Below are positions 1 to 8,998 of a DNA stretch of 64,000 nucleotides, piece by piece; within the stretch, counting starts at the first letter, position 1; each line of letters opens with the position of its first letter. The stretch lies in contig NZ_CANLMP010000001.1 in the NCBI RefSeq assembly GCF_947492405.1, forward strand, positions 496,001 to 560,000, read 5' to 3'. Under the pieces are notes generated by a model. That model was not told the origin of the DNA. It saw nothing but the letters and a program-made list of their open reading frames with translations, and made no database searches. Position numbers and translations under genes: made by a program. This DNA is from an uncultured Aquimarina sp. (GTDB lineage Bacteria > Bacteroidota > Bacteroidia > Flavobacteriales > Flavobacteriaceae).

Positions 1-599
1 AAAATAAAGAACTTTCTGATTTTTTTAGGAATTCTATGGATAGGAAAAAAAGCAATTCCATAAAAACATTCCATATTCCAGTCTTTACTAGTAATTTTCT
101 TTAGTTTCTCGACTTCTATTTGATTTCCACCATGCCAAGATTTGCTTTGATACCCGGATATTTTTCTTCTTTTTAAAGAGGGAATATCAAAAATAAATAG
201 GCCTTCTTTTTTTGTGACACGACCAACTTCAGAAAGTATTTTTTCAGTTACAGTCAGATTTAAATGCATAAATAAATGAAAAGAAATTACGTTTTCGAAG
301 TGTTCATTTTTATATGGAAGCTCTTCTGCATCTCCTATCACAATGTCTTTAGAAGGGAATTTACTTTTAGATATTCTAATCATTTCTGAACTTATATCGA
401 CTCCATGATCAGCATATTTTAGAAAACGACCTGTACCACAAGCTACATCTAAATTTAAGCTAACATCCTCTTGATCTAAATATTTTTTAAGGATTCTGTT
501 TTCCTGATTGTTTATATATTTTCCATATGAGTTAGAAAATCTACTGGAATCATAATTTTCAGCTATTTCATTATAGTATTGATTGATTTCCGCTTTCAC
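1..599 (-). CDS. class I SAM-dependent methyltransferase (3' end outside window)
   Basis: The reading frame runs from a GTG at 599 leftward off the window edge, so only the first 199 codons are seen. A classic SAM-binding motif I (LDVACGTGRFLKYADHGVD, about residues 50-68) is followed by motif II-like IVIGDAEELPY and the post-motif strand VISFHLFMHLN, typical of the Methyltransf_11/25 families that methylate small molecules. There is no in-frame ATG before motif I, so the GTG start is chosen because the N-terminal helix (INQYYNEIAENYD) is the usual lead-in for this fold. Substrate cannot be told. It is transcribed toward the window start, with about 150 bp to the upstream lipoprotein gene. 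Confidence 0.85.
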   Translation of the reverse strand, partial: MKAEINQYYNEIAENYDSSRFSNSYGKYINNQENRILKKYLDQEDVSLNLDVACGTGRFLKYADHGVDISSEMIRISKSKFPSKDIVIGDAEELPYKNEHFENVISFHLFMHLNLTVTEKILSEVGRVTKKEGLFIFDIPSLKRRKISGYQSKSWHGGNQIEVEKLKKITSKDWNMECFYGIAFFPIHRIPKKIRKFFI

Positions 600-755
600 T
601 TTTTGTTATGCTAATTTGTAAATGAATATTAACGAGATAGTTACTAAAGTTATTTTCCGCAGCAATCGAAAGATAACTAATAAGATTTAATTTTTGAGAG
701 AAAATTTAATTCGCTACCTGTTATTAACTTAGGTTTTGTTAATCAGTGTCTTTTT

Positions 756-1529
756 TCAATACACTATTGGAATTTCCTTTCCAGTAATCCAACTTTTTAA
801 AAGTTGTTCGTTTGTACTAATTTCTGCAAGATAAAACATATTGTAGGAAGCAAAAACAGGAGAGTCTTCAATTTTTTCGATTTCCACTCCTTTATAATCC
901 ATATAGTTTGAATGAATTAAATACAGTTCTTCATTTTCTTTAAGAATATATCCAACGTGGCTAGCATCAAATCCAATAAAATGGATTCCGTTTTTTAAGC
1001 TTTTATGAATCATCAAGATATTTTCTTCTATAGAACTTTCAGCAATTTCAATTACTTTAGTATTTAGCGCTAAACTTTTTGCTTCGTTTACTGGAGATTG
1101 TTGAGCTAATTTATATCGGTTTAAGTTTAATCCTGTATGTTTTAGGGTCGTTGAGACAAAGTATCCACAAGCGATTTTTCCTTTCCTTGGGATTGAGGTA
1201 TGCCCTTCAAACGACCATTCAGTTCCTTCCCAAAAAGGAATTATTCTATTGATCAAAGAGTGCTTAAAAACGTTAGATAGCGAGTCAATTGATATTTCTT
1301 TGTTTTTTAGTTTGAGCTTTTCATTTTTAATTTGACTTTTTACTAATTCATAACTTTTAAGCGAATCATTTTCCGATTTTAATTCTTTAAGAGTTTGGAT
1401 AAAGTTCTTTTTTGTTACATCAATAACTTGTGTTGTACTATTTTCAGGCATATTCGAAGCTCCTTTACCATTCTGACCAATACATCCAAAGTGCATCAGT
1501 ATGAATATTACCAAAATAAGTTTACTCAT
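756..1529 (-). CDS. putative lipoprotein with papain-like (NlpC/P60/CHAP-like) Cys-His core
   Basis: This 257-residue protein begins with a hydrophobic leader ending FGC (Cys16), so it is probably a lipoprotein. The C-terminal half holds a block KIACGYFVSTTL with Cys121, and 70 residues later a block DASHVGYIL with His191 followed by LIHSNY. A Cys at the start of a helix and a His at the start of a strand is the layout of NlpC/P60 and CHAP cysteine peptidases or amidases, so a cell-wall or peptide hydrolase role is inferred from this pattern only. A clear paralogue lies at 26705-27376, sharing the blocks GHTxIPxxGKIACGYFV and PRYK/NRYK. The region from residue 40 to 90 is rich in Lys, Glu and Ser and likely helical. 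Confidence 0.7.
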   Translation of the reverse strand: MSKLILVIFILMHFGCIGQNGKGASNMPENSTTQVIDVTKKNFIQTLKELKSENDSLKSYELVKSQIKNEKLKLKNKEISIDSLSNVFKHSLINRIIPFWEGTEWSFEGHTSIPRKGKIACGYFVSTTLKHTGLNLNRYKLAQQSPVNEAKSLALNTKVIEIAESSIEENILMIHKSLKNGIHFIGFDASHVGYILKENEELYLIHSNYMDYKGVEIEKIEDSPVFASYNMFYLAEISTNEQLLKSWITGKEIPIVY

Positions 1530-1576
1530 TTTTTATCTGTAGTTATTGTTGCTCTTTTGATTAAACTCGAGTTTTA

Positions 1577-2095
1577 TTATTTTTTATCTGTCTTGAATCC
1601 ATAAATAGTAGTTTGCATTCCAGCAATTTTCCATTTTCCATCTACTTTTTCCATAAGTCTTGTTTCCCGTTTCAGTCCACGTAGCGAGTCCTGTTGTTCA
1701 TAAGTCACCCAAGCTCCTTTTCCATAAAGTCTTACATCAATTTTGTCCAACAATTTGGGTAAAGGTTCAGGTTCTGGATGTTCTTCAATAAACGTTTTTA
1801 CAAATTGACTTATTTCATTCCAACCTACAGACTCAGAAAAAGTATTATCCACAAAGTCAATATAGGTTTTCGTGATATTAGGGTCGTGTACCCATTTATC
1901 TTTCCATTCCTTGTAATTTCTTTGAAAAGCAGCTTTTGTCTCGTTATTAAGAGTTTCTAAAATAGCTTTTTTTTCGTTTTCAATATCGATTTCCGGATGT
2001 GCCACATCATCCGTTTTTGTTGTCTCATTTTCTTTACAACTAGTCACGATTAGAAAAAAGATAACCGAGAATATTGATAATAATTTATTAGACAT
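1577..2095 (-). CDS. SnoaL/DUF4440-like (NTF2 fold) lipoprotein
   Basis: 172 residues with a lipoprotein signal (LIVTSCKE, Cys20) and a polar linker. The rest reads as a cone-shaped NTF2-like fold: an N-terminal helix with conserved-looking W residues (EWKDKWVHDPN), then the terminal strands GAWVTYEQQD, TRLMEKVDGKWKIAGMQTT. The ending 'GKWKIAGMQTT' is the usual last strand of SnoaL/DUF4440 proteins. In this family the pocket may bind a small ligand or act as an enzyme, but nothing here fixes a substrate. It sits 47 bp after the 756-1529 gene's start on the same strand and may be cotranscribed with it. Confidence 0.7.
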   Translation of the reverse strand: MSNKLLSIFSVIFFLIVTSCKENETTKTDDVAHPEIDIENEKKAILETLNNETKAAFQRNYKEWKDKWVHDPNITKTYIDFVDNTFSESVGWNEISQFVKTFIEEHPEPEPLPKLLDKIDVRLYGKGAWVTYEQQDSLRGLKRETRLMEKVDGKWKIAGMQTTIYGFKTDKK

Positions 2096-2159
2096 ATTTT
2101 TATAATAAATAAGAATCAGTTTTTTTGAAGTAAAAGATACCTGTTTAATTGCAATATAT

Positions 2160-2393
2160 TTATTTTTTATATTTCAAAATCATTCTAAACGATACTAATG
2201 TCCATATTCCTTCTAATATCATAAAAGGTAAAAAACCAATAAGATAAGAAGACCACATAGCCATGGCTGCACCTGAAAAGTTAAAAACAGCATATAATAG
2301 ATCAGTGTTCTCTATTTTCCTTAATTGCAAAAGGAGATAAGCTATTAAGAGTAATGAGACTCCTAAAGAGCCAATTATAGTATGAAATTCCAT
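2160..2393 (-). CDS. small CBU_0592-like membrane protein
   Basis: 77 residues with about three hydrophobic segments (GVSLLLIAYLLL, LLYAVFNFSGAAMAMWSSYL, FMILEGIWTLVSF). The spacing and the 'N..GA..M...S' pattern in the second segment resemble the CBU_0592-like family, small inner-membrane proteins of unknown function common in proteobacteria and flavobacteria. The stop is four bases before the hydrolase gene's end region (2398), so the two are likely in one transcript with the hydrolase upstream. No catalytic motif is seen. Confidence 0.65.
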   Translation of the reverse strand: MEFHTIIGSLGVSLLLIAYLLLQLRKIENTDLLYAVFNFSGAAMAMWSSYLIGFLPFMILEGIWTLVSFRMILKYKK

Positions 2394-2397
2394 GTTA

Positions 2398-3258
2398 CTA
2401 TTTTTCTAGAAATTTTAGTAAATTCATTATGTATCTATCGGGTGTATCCTGTTGTACCCAATGCGAAGCATTTTCTAGTTTAACCAAATTAGCATTAGGG
2501 ATTTCGGCAGCAAGACGTTCACCGTCTTTTATTGTTTGCCATGGATCATCCACTCCCCAAAGCAAGAGCGTTTGTGCTTTAATGTTTTTGTGTCTTGATA
2601 CCAGACTTGTTGTGTGATTGGTATTTAAGGAAGACGCATTTCTAATAAGACTAATTTTACCTTCATTAGTAAGATATGGTTCTGTTATGCCCTCAATAAA
2701 AGTTGATGTGAGTGTTTCAGGATTGCTTAACCCCATTATATAGCCTTCCTTTAAAAAATCTGCAATTTCATTAATTGGTTTTGATACCCACTCAGGATTT
2801 CCTAATGATAACATGTCATCTATTGGCCAGGAATCATAGGCAACAATGTTAGATAATACTAACTTATCAATTTTATGTGGGTGATTGATTGCTAGGATTA
2901 AAGATACTCCTCCACCTGTGTCATGGCCTATAATATGTGCTTTTTCTAGGTTTAAGTATTCCATCAATCGTAAAACAACTTTTGCTTGTACTTCTATGGA
3001 TCGATCAAACATATCATTATGATCTGAATATCCATGACCTAAAAAGTCAGGAGCAATTACTCGATATTTTTGAGCAAGTTCATCTATGACATTGTGATAT
3101 AAATAAGACCAAGTAGGAATACCGTGTAATAATATTAAAGGTATTCCTTCTCCCTTATCAGTGTATGCTATATCTACCGGAATATGTGCAATTCCATCTA
3201 GTTTTACATGTTTTTGTCCTTTTTTAAATTCATTGACAGTTATTTCTTTTGGTACCAT
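2398..3258 (-). CDS. alpha/beta hydrolase, haloalkane dehalogenase/epoxide hydrolase-like
   Basis: 286 residues with a full alpha/beta-hydrolase set: oxyanion region LLHGIPTW (about 43-50), the nucleophile elbow HIIGHDTGGG with Asp113, an acid in LLWGVDDPW (Asp237/238) and catalytic His266 in NASHWVQQD. An Asp nucleophile rather than Ser places it with haloalkane/fluoroacetate dehalogenases and epoxide hydrolases (families whose elbow is usually GHDWGG); which reaction it performs cannot be decided. No signal peptide, so cytoplasmic. The gene precedes the small membrane protein at 2160 by four bases and follows a Crp/Fnr regulator 139 bp upstream that could control it. Confidence 0.85.
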   Translation of the reverse strand: MVPKEITVNEFKKGQKHVKLDGIAHIPVDIAYTDKGEGIPLILLHGIPTWSYLYHNVIDELAQKYRVIAPDFLGHGYSDHNDMFDRSIEVQAKVVLRLMEYLNLEKAHIIGHDTGGGVSLILAINHPHKIDKLVLSNIVAYDSWPIDDMLSLGNPEWVSKPINEIADFLKEGYIMGLSNPETLTSTFIEGITEPYLTNEGKISLIRNASSLNTNHTTSLVSRHKNIKAQTLLLWGVDDPWQTIKDGERLAAEIPNANLVKLENASHWVQQDTPDRYIMNLLKFLEK

Positions 3259-3397
3259 GCTATTTTGCTTTTAGTGATGCATAGAACCTATAGATAAAGT
3301 GGCTATGATCAACATTAGTTTAATAATTAGGTTTATTATGAGAACAAAGTTAAAGAGCGGTTATCAGATTATTTTTTACCTATGTTAAAAAAGATGA

Positions 3398-3964
3398 TTA
3401 CTGAATTCCTGCACGTATACGGCTTAAGGATACTTGACTCATTCCAAGGTAGGATGCTAAATACTGTAATTGGATACGATTAAAAAGTTCAGGTTTTGAA
3501 ATAAGTAGTTCTTCATGTCGTTGACTTGCAGATTTAAACTGATAAGCAATAAATTTTTGCTCCAGATCGACCATTTGGTTTTCAGCAAATTTCCTGCCCC
3601 AAGTGGCCCATTCAATATTTTGAAGAAAGAGTTCTTGAAATCGAAGTAGCGGTATTTGATATAAGATACAATCCTCTAAAAGTTCTGCAGTTTCGTAGCT
3701 TATTTCATGTTTTAGGTAGGTACGATATGGAAAAACGATATCTCCTTCTAACCCAAACCAAAAAGTAATTTCTTTACCCTCATTAAAAGCATAAGCACGG
3801 ATTAAGCCTTTTTCAATAAAACTGATATACAAATGTCTGCTTTGAGGTGAAAATAAGAGACTACCTTTTTTTAAAGATTTTAGTTTCACTTCACTTTTTA
3901 GAGATTCAATTGCTACATCGCTTAGCTTATAAATATTTTGTATGGATTCTAATGTTTTTACCAT
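3398..3964 (-). CDS. Crp/Fnr family transcription regulator
   Basis: 188 residues: an N-terminal cyclic-nucleotide-binding-like beta roll (SLLFSPQSRHLYISFIEKGL, EITFWFGLEGDIVFPYRTYL) and a helix (about 125-145), then a short winged-helix end with recognition helix YLASYLGMSQVSLSRIR. Flavobacterial members of this group often end just after 'LSRIR', as this one does, so the length is normal. The beta roll does not show the RxA/S phosphate-binding loop of true CRP, so cAMP binding is doubtful. It probably regulates nearby genes such as the downstream hydrolase. Two class III cyclases occur in the same window (55-57 kb) but a link is not shown. Confidence 0.85.
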   Translation of the reverse strand: MVKTLESIQNIYKLSDVAIESLKSEVKLKSLKKGSLLFSPQSRHLYISFIEKGLIRAYAFNEGKEITFWFGLEGDIVFPYRTYLKHEISYETAELLEDCILYQIPLLRFQELFLQNIEWATWGRKFAENQMVDLEQKFIAYQFKSASQRHEELLISKPELFNRIQLQYLASYLGMSQVSLSRIRAGIQ

Positions 3965-4133
3965 TTCTTAAATCAATAAGCTTGGAATCAGTTATTATAT
4001 TCAAAGTTTTAAATATATGGTAAGTAGGGCAGAAAACAAGCGATTATTTTCGATATATCGACTTCCCTGAATTACCCAGAATTTTTGTCAGCAATAACTG
4101 GTAGGGTTTTTTTATATATGGTGTTACTAATAA

Positions 4134-5030
4134 TTATTTTTCTACAATACTCATTACTTCTTCCAATAATGGAGGTAATCCACTTGGATTAATAGAATCG
4201 TTATTCCAAAAACTTAAAACACAACTTACATAATTATCTCGTACCTTTTCTGAAACGTAATAAATGGTTAAATTTTTTCCGCCTGACATTGATGCAAAAA
4301 GAGAAGTAACTCCTGTAAAATCGTAATATACTTTTTTTGCTTTAGTTGTAACCTCTTCAAAAATAATATCCACTTCTTCTTCAGAGATTACTTTTCCACC
4401 ATTTTTGGTTTTAGTTGCCTTCAGTGCGTTTTTGATTGATAAATCGGCACTTTCCTTGGTTTTATGCATAGACCAATTCATTTGCCCATAATACGGACAT
4501 TGAATATTATTTATATTCATCCAATTACAATTACCTCCTAACTTAATTTCTCGGCCAGCGAAATTAATATTATCTGTTTTAATCGAACTAAAACAAGTTT
4601 TTGGAATTTTATTATTAATTATCAGTTCAATCATCTTCCTCTCAAACTCCGGATTGTCGTTATCATAATAACCAAACCAAAAAATTGAAATCCGATTATC
4701 ATTATTTTTGACGAAGTAGTTCACACTTATTGAAACTAAGGCATTCTCAAACTCTTCCCGTTTGACTACTTTATAATTTTCAAATTTTAATTGTTTGTCA
4801 GCAATCTTAACATCTTTCTTTTTTATCTTGTTTTTTCGATAAGCCTTTTTGAGATTTTTATCGTTGAATTCTGAAGAAATATTTTGGCTGGTAAAATCAA
4901 TTCCATCAACATTATAAAATGTTGTTCCACTATTTCGTATTGCTCGGAGTCTTTCGAACATACTTTCATTCTGTGCAAAACCTGTTTGAAAAATTATAAT
5001 TAAGATAATAACTGAAAATTTCTTTATCAT
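4134..5030 (-). CDS. secreted protein of unknown function
   Basis: 298 residues with a clear signal peptide (IILIIIFQTGFAQN). The mature part has no motif that I recognise. It contains a basic stretch (KKAYRKNKIKKKD, about 60-72), aromatic-rich strands (IFWFGYYDND) and a central Cys/Asn-rich block (KLGGNCNWMNINNIQCPYYG) with two Cys that could pair in the periplasm. The final third alternates hydrophobic strands and ends LLEEVMSIVEK. It follows topB by 168 bp with an AU-rich hairpin between them, so it may have its own promoter. Confidence 0.6.
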   Translation of the reverse strand: MIKKFSVIILIIIFQTGFAQNESMFERLRAIRNSGTTFYNVDGIDFTSQNISSEFNDKNLKKAYRKNKIKKKDVKIADKQLKFENYKVVKREEFENALVSISVNYFVKNNDNRISIFWFGYYDNDNPEFERKMIELIINNKIPKTCFSSIKTDNINFAGREIKLGGNCNWMNINNIQCPYYGQMNWSMHKTKESADLSIKNALKATKTKNGGKVISEEEVDIIFEEVTTKAKKVYYDFTGVTSLFASMSGGKNLTIYYVSEKVRDNYVSCVLSFWNNDSINPSGLPPLLEEVMSIVEK

Positions 5031-5116
5031 GTATTCCGCAATTGTAAAGGTGTAAATTGATTTTCCTTCGTGTTAATTGTATAATTGTTGCTTAGGTATA
5101 CAGTAACAATTATTTT

Positions 5117-5146
5117 TTATTAAAGAAACATATAATTCTTTAATAA
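5117..5146 (-). terminator. AU-rich perfect hairpin after topB
   Basis: 11-bp arms at 5117-5127 and 5136-5146 with an 8-nt loop lie between topB and the next gene on the same strand. The stem has little G+C and no T run in the minus direction, so it may be an mRNA end or processing structure rather than a strong terminator. Confidence 0.3.
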
Positions 5147-5198
5147 AAGAAGAATCATATAAAGTGTTTTTACAATAAAAGTATGGTATCACGTTTTT

Positions 5199-7502
5199 TT
5201 AATTCAGACTATCTTTCAAAATGTTATATACTAATTCCTTGGACATAGGTTTTCCTGTGGCTTTAGTTCTTACCGTTTCAAAAGAACATCTAAAATCACA
5301 ACCGTTTTTAAATTCACTGCATCCATAAGCGGTTTTACCTTTCAGGATATGTCCTTTAGTACATTTAGGACAAGGCATTTGATCAGTTGTTGTATTCGAT
5401 GTTGGAGTGGGAGAAGCTTTCTTTGGTTCTAAGAGTATTTTAAAATTAGTATCAAAACGCAATAATCCTTCCGCAGAACCAGCATCCGTTTTGAAACCTT
5501 TTAGATTAACGGTACAGCCTTTTTTAAGTAATCGGATGTATTGTTTTTCGGATATTTTTTTACCTAGATAACTAAATGGCAACTGCAAATCACATCCTTC
5601 CTTAAATGCACTACAACCATAAGCGGACTTTCCTTTTAGATTCTTTCCTTTGTTACATTTAGGACAAGATTCTGTAGTGATTCCTGAAACCTTTTTAGTT
5701 ACTTTTTTTTGTTTTTGAGCAGTAGTATGGGATATGTTGGCTCTTATTTTTTCGGTTCTCACTTCATAAACTAAATGATCTACCATCTGTTTCATATTCT
5801 TTATAAATGCGCCAGCATTAAATGTACCTTTCTCAATTTCTTTAAGTTGCTTTTCCCATCTTCCGGTTAACTCAGCAGAGGTAAGCAACTTGTTTTGAAT
5901 CGTATCAATTAATTGGATGCCTGTACTGGTTGGTAGGATTTGTTTTTTATTACGCTCTATATATTTACGTTTAAAAAGCGTTTCTATGATATTCGCTCTG
6001 GTAGAAGGTCTTCCAATACCATTTTCCTTCATCAGTTCTCGCATCTCATCATCATCGACTTGTTTCCCTGCAGTTTCCATAGCTCTTAGTAAAGTAGCTT
6101 CTGTAAATTGTTTAGGTGGTTTGGTTTCCTTTTCTAAAAAAGAAGGCTCGTGAGGTCCTTTTTCCCCTTTTTCAAAGGCAGGAAGAATTCCGGTTTCTTT
6201 TTTATTAGGCGCATTAGGATTCTCAAAAACAACACGCCATCCTTTTTTTAGAATTACCTTACCTGTAGTTTTAAATGAAACTGTATCGGCTTTTCCAATT
6301 ACAGTGGTATTAGCAACCTTACAATCATCATAGAAGACTGCTATAAAACGTTTTGTAATAATATCATATACCTGTTTTTGATTATATTGCAGATTCATTT
6401 GTTCTCCAGTAGGAATAATAGCATGGTGATCTGTGACTTTTTTGTCGTTAAAAACTTTAGCAGATTTTTTAATTTTTTTACCTAATAATGGTTTTGTTAA
6501 TGTACTATAATCTGTTAGTTTTTCCAGAATTCCTGGAACTTTAGGGTATACATCATTAGGTAAAAAAGTCGTATCCACTCTAGGATAGGTAACTACCTTT
6601 TGTTCATATAACTTCTGAACAATTTTTAAGGTTTCATCTGCAGAAAACCCGAACTTTGTATTACAATATACCTGCAATCCCGTAAGATCGAATAATTTAG
6701 GAGCATATTCTTTTCCATCTTTTTTAGTGATGGAAACGATTTCAAAATCACTTTCTTTTACTTTATTAGCGAGTAATTCTCCATCTTCTTTTTTTAAGAA
6801 ACGTCCTTCTTCATAACTAAATAATGTATCTCTATATAATGTTTGCAGTTCCCAGTAGGGTTGTGGTATAAAGTTTAGGATTTCCTTATACCTATTAACA
6901 ACCATGGCTAAACTAGGAGTTTGCACTCTTCCTATGGATAATACTTGTTTATACCCACCGTGTTTCACCGTATATAATCTCGTGGCATTCATACCTAATA
7001 ACCAATCGCCAATTGCTCGAGAGAAGCCTGCATAATATAAATTATCATATTGTGCAGATGGTTTTAGATTGTTAAACCCTTCCTTTATAGCTTCAGTAGT
7101 TAATGAAGAAATCCATAAACGTTGTATTTCACCGGTATATCCCGCCTGATGAATCACCCAACGTTGTATCAATTCTCCTTCTTGTCCTGCATCCCCGCAA
7201 TTGATGATCAAACTAGCTTTGTCAAATAAGGATTTTACAATATTGAACTGTTTTTGGATCCCTTGATTATCCACCACCTTGGTTTTAAATTTTTCAGGAA
7301 GCATAGGTAGATTATTCAGATCCCAACTTTTCCAATATGGTTTGTAATCATTTGGTTCAAATAAAGTACAGAGGTGTCCAAAAGTATAGGTAACAGCATA
7401 TCCATTGCCTTCATAATAGCCATCACGCTTTGTGTTCGCTCCCAGAACGGTAGCAATTTCTCGTGCGACACTTGGTTTTTCGGCTATACAAACCTTCATC
7501 AA
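5199..7502 (-). CDS. topB: DNA topoisomerase III
   Basis: 767-residue type IA topoisomerase. The TOPRIM domain opens with VCIAEKPSVAREIATVLGA (catalytic Glu8) and carries the metal motif GDAGQEGELI (about 103-112). The active-site tyrosine is Tyr306 in VTYPRVDT, and the SIGRVQTPSLAM block (189-200) is the usual family signature. Two C-terminal zinc-ribbon-like repeats each with CPKC...KGK(S/T)AYGC...GC follow (about 615-650 and 710-745), the second with a complete set of Cys. It relaxes or decatenates DNA by single-strand passage in the cytoplasm. Copies on Bacteroides conjugative elements exist, but no mobile-element genes accompany this one, so it looks like the chromosomal enzyme. Confidence 0.97.
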   Translation of the reverse strand: MMKVCIAEKPSVAREIATVLGANTKRDGYYEGNGYAVTYTFGHLCTLFEPNDYKPYWKSWDLNNLPMLPEKFKTKVVDNQGIQKQFNIVKSLFDKASLIINCGDAGQEGELIQRWVIHQAGYTGEIQRLWISSLTTEAIKEGFNNLKPSAQYDNLYYAGFSRAIGDWLLGMNATRLYTVKHGGYKQVLSIGRVQTPSLAMVVNRYKEILNFIPQPYWELQTLYRDTLFSYEEGRFLKKEDGELLANKVKESDFEIVSITKKDGKEYAPKLFDLTGLQVYCNTKFGFSADETLKIVQKLYEQKVVTYPRVDTTFLPNDVYPKVPGILEKLTDYSTLTKPLLGKKIKKSAKVFNDKKVTDHHAIIPTGEQMNLQYNQKQVYDIITKRFIAVFYDDCKVANTTVIGKADTVSFKTTGKVILKKGWRVVFENPNAPNKKETGILPAFEKGEKGPHEPSFLEKETKPPKQFTEATLLRAMETAGKQVDDDEMRELMKENGIGRPSTRANIIETLFKRKYIERNKKQILPTSTGIQLIDTIQNKLLTSAELTGRWEKQLKEIEKGTFNAGAFIKNMKQMVDHLVYEVRTEKIRANISHTTAQKQKKVTKKVSGITTESCPKCNKGKNLKGKSAYGCSAFKEGCDLQLPFSYLGKKISEKQYIRLLKKGCTVNLKGFKTDAGSAEGLLRFDTNFKILLEPKKASPTPTSNTTTDQMPCPKCTKGHILKGKTAYGCSEFKNGCDFRCSFETVRTKATGKPMSKELVYNILKDSLN

Positions 7503-7655
7503 TAATCCTATTTATTATCGAGTCGAAAATTAAGGAATTTAAAATAAAAACGATAGTAATGATTATAGAGTATATCACGTTTTAGTTTGCCAAGATCACG
7601 ATCTTGATAGGAAACTTGTTATATATCAGTCAATTTTGTGTAAAACTTAATAGAT

Positions 7656-8816
7656 ATGAATACATCAGGATTTAATAGAAGAAAATTTTTACAATTAGGA
7701 AGCACTGTTGCTGTAGCAAGTGCGGTAACACCAATAGCATATGGAGCTTCTTTGTTTAAGAATGATGTTTTAGAACTTTCTTTAGATAATGAAAATCTTA
7801 GGTTATTCTCTAATGAAAATCCTTACGGACCTTCTCCAAAAGTATTAGATGCTATTACTCAGCAGACCAATCGAGTCAATAGATATGCCTCCTTTCATAG
7901 GTACGACACTAATAATCTGAAAAAGATGATTGCAGAGCATAACAATATTAAAGAAGATCAAGTAATATTAGGACATGGATCATTTGAGATATTGTGTATG
8001 CTTACCAGAAGCTTTGGTAAAGAACAAAATAGTATTATTGTTCCAGCAACAACATTTAACGTTACAGCAGCTTTTGCAGATAGAATATTTGATCATAAAG
8101 TAAAAAGGATAGTACTTAACCAAGAAATGAATATTGATTTAGAAGCTACTAAAAAAGCAGTGACTAGAGATACAAAGCTGGTATATATATGTAATCCTAA
8201 TAATCCTACAGGAAAAGCATTGTCTGCATCCGAATTAGAATCTTTTTGTAAAGAAGTTACTTCTTCTACTTGCACAGTAGCCATCGACGAGGCGTATATA
8301 GAATTAATGAATCCATCTGATGCACCAAACACTATACAACTATTAAGAGATAAGTATAATGTTTTAATCATAAGAACTTTTTCTAAAGCATATGGTTTAG
8401 CAGGGTTACGTGTGGGATACGCGATGGGATCAGCAGAAACTATCGCACTATTGAATCATCAGCACTATAATTTTAGTGGGCTTATTTCCAATCCAGGAAT
8501 AGTAGCGGCTATTACGGCTCTAGAAGATACAAGTTATGTAGAAGCATATCGAAAGAAAAATAAAGAAGTAAGAACTTACGTAGAAAAAAAATTAGATACT
8601 CTTGGTATAAAATATGTAAATAGTAATACTAATTTTATACTAATGGATGTAAAAAATTCAAAACGTTTTAGATTAGAATTGAAACCACTTGGATTTGCTA
8701 TTGTTCCTGGAGGAGGAAAACATTACCCAACTTGGGTAAGGATTAGTATTGGTAGATTGGAAGAAATGAAAATTTTCTTAAAAGCGGTAGATGCAATGAA
8801 TTGGTTAAAAGTGTAA
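7656..8816 (+). CDS. histidinol-phosphate aminotransferase-like PLP enzyme with Tat-type leader
   Basis: 386 residues. The catalytic core is a fold-type I aminotransferase of the HisC/CobD group: substrate loop NENPYGPSP (53-61), ICNPNNPTGKALS (178-190), Asp in VAIDEAYIEL (about 208-217) and the PLP-binding Lys244 in RTFSKAYGLAGLRVGYAMG. Unlike biosynthetic HisC it starts with NRRKFLQLGSTVAVASAV, a twin-arginine export signal, implying that the folded, PLP-loaded enzyme is exported. It stands alone, not in a his operon, upstream of aroC, so a role in histidine synthesis is unlikely; substrate unknown. Related exported HisC-like proteins are known by annotation in several phyla but their function is not settled. 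Confidence 0.88.
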   Translation: MNTSGFNRRKFLQLGSTVAVASAVTPIAYGASLFKNDVLELSLDNENLRLFSNENPYGPSPKVLDAITQQTNRVNRYASFHRYDTNNLKKMIAEHNNIKEDQVILGHGSFEILCMLTRSFGKEQNSIIVPATTFNVTAAFADRIFDHKVKRIVLNQEMNIDLEATKKAVTRDTKLVYICNPNNPTGKALSASELESFCKEVTSSTCTVAIDEAYIELMNPSDAPNTIQLLRDKYNVLIIRTFSKAYGLAGLRVGYAMGSAETIALLNHQHYNFSGLISNPGIVAAITALEDTSYVEAYRKKNKEVRTYVEKKLDTLGIKYVNSNTNFILMDVKNSKRFRLELKPLGFAIVPGGGKHYPTWVRISIGRLEEMKIFLKAVDAMNWLKV

Positions 8817-8973
8817 ACCTATACTAGATTTTATAACATATCATGGAGGTTAAATGAGCTCAAAATAATCATAGTGTAAAAAAAGAGTTTGAAATCTGAA
8901 AGAGTTGCAATTTTTAAGAAATAAACGATGGTTTTTCTGTCAAATTACTAGCACGTTTTTAAAGATTAACAAG

Positions 8974-8981
8974 TACATTTG
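8974..8981 (+). promoter_or_regulatory. -7 element of the aroC promoter
   Basis: TACATTTG fits the Bacteroidota -7 consensus TAnnTTTG and ends 17 bp before the aroC ATG. No exact TTTG is found at the -33 position. Confidence 0.5.
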
Positions 8982-8998
8982 TTGAAAATTGTTTTTTA

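Noticed and set aside
5199..7502. topB as a marker of an integrated conjugative element
   Set aside because: No relaxase, integrase, tra genes or attachment repeats are found around it.
7656..8816. hisC of the histidine operon
   Set aside because: It has a Tat leader and no his genes nearby.
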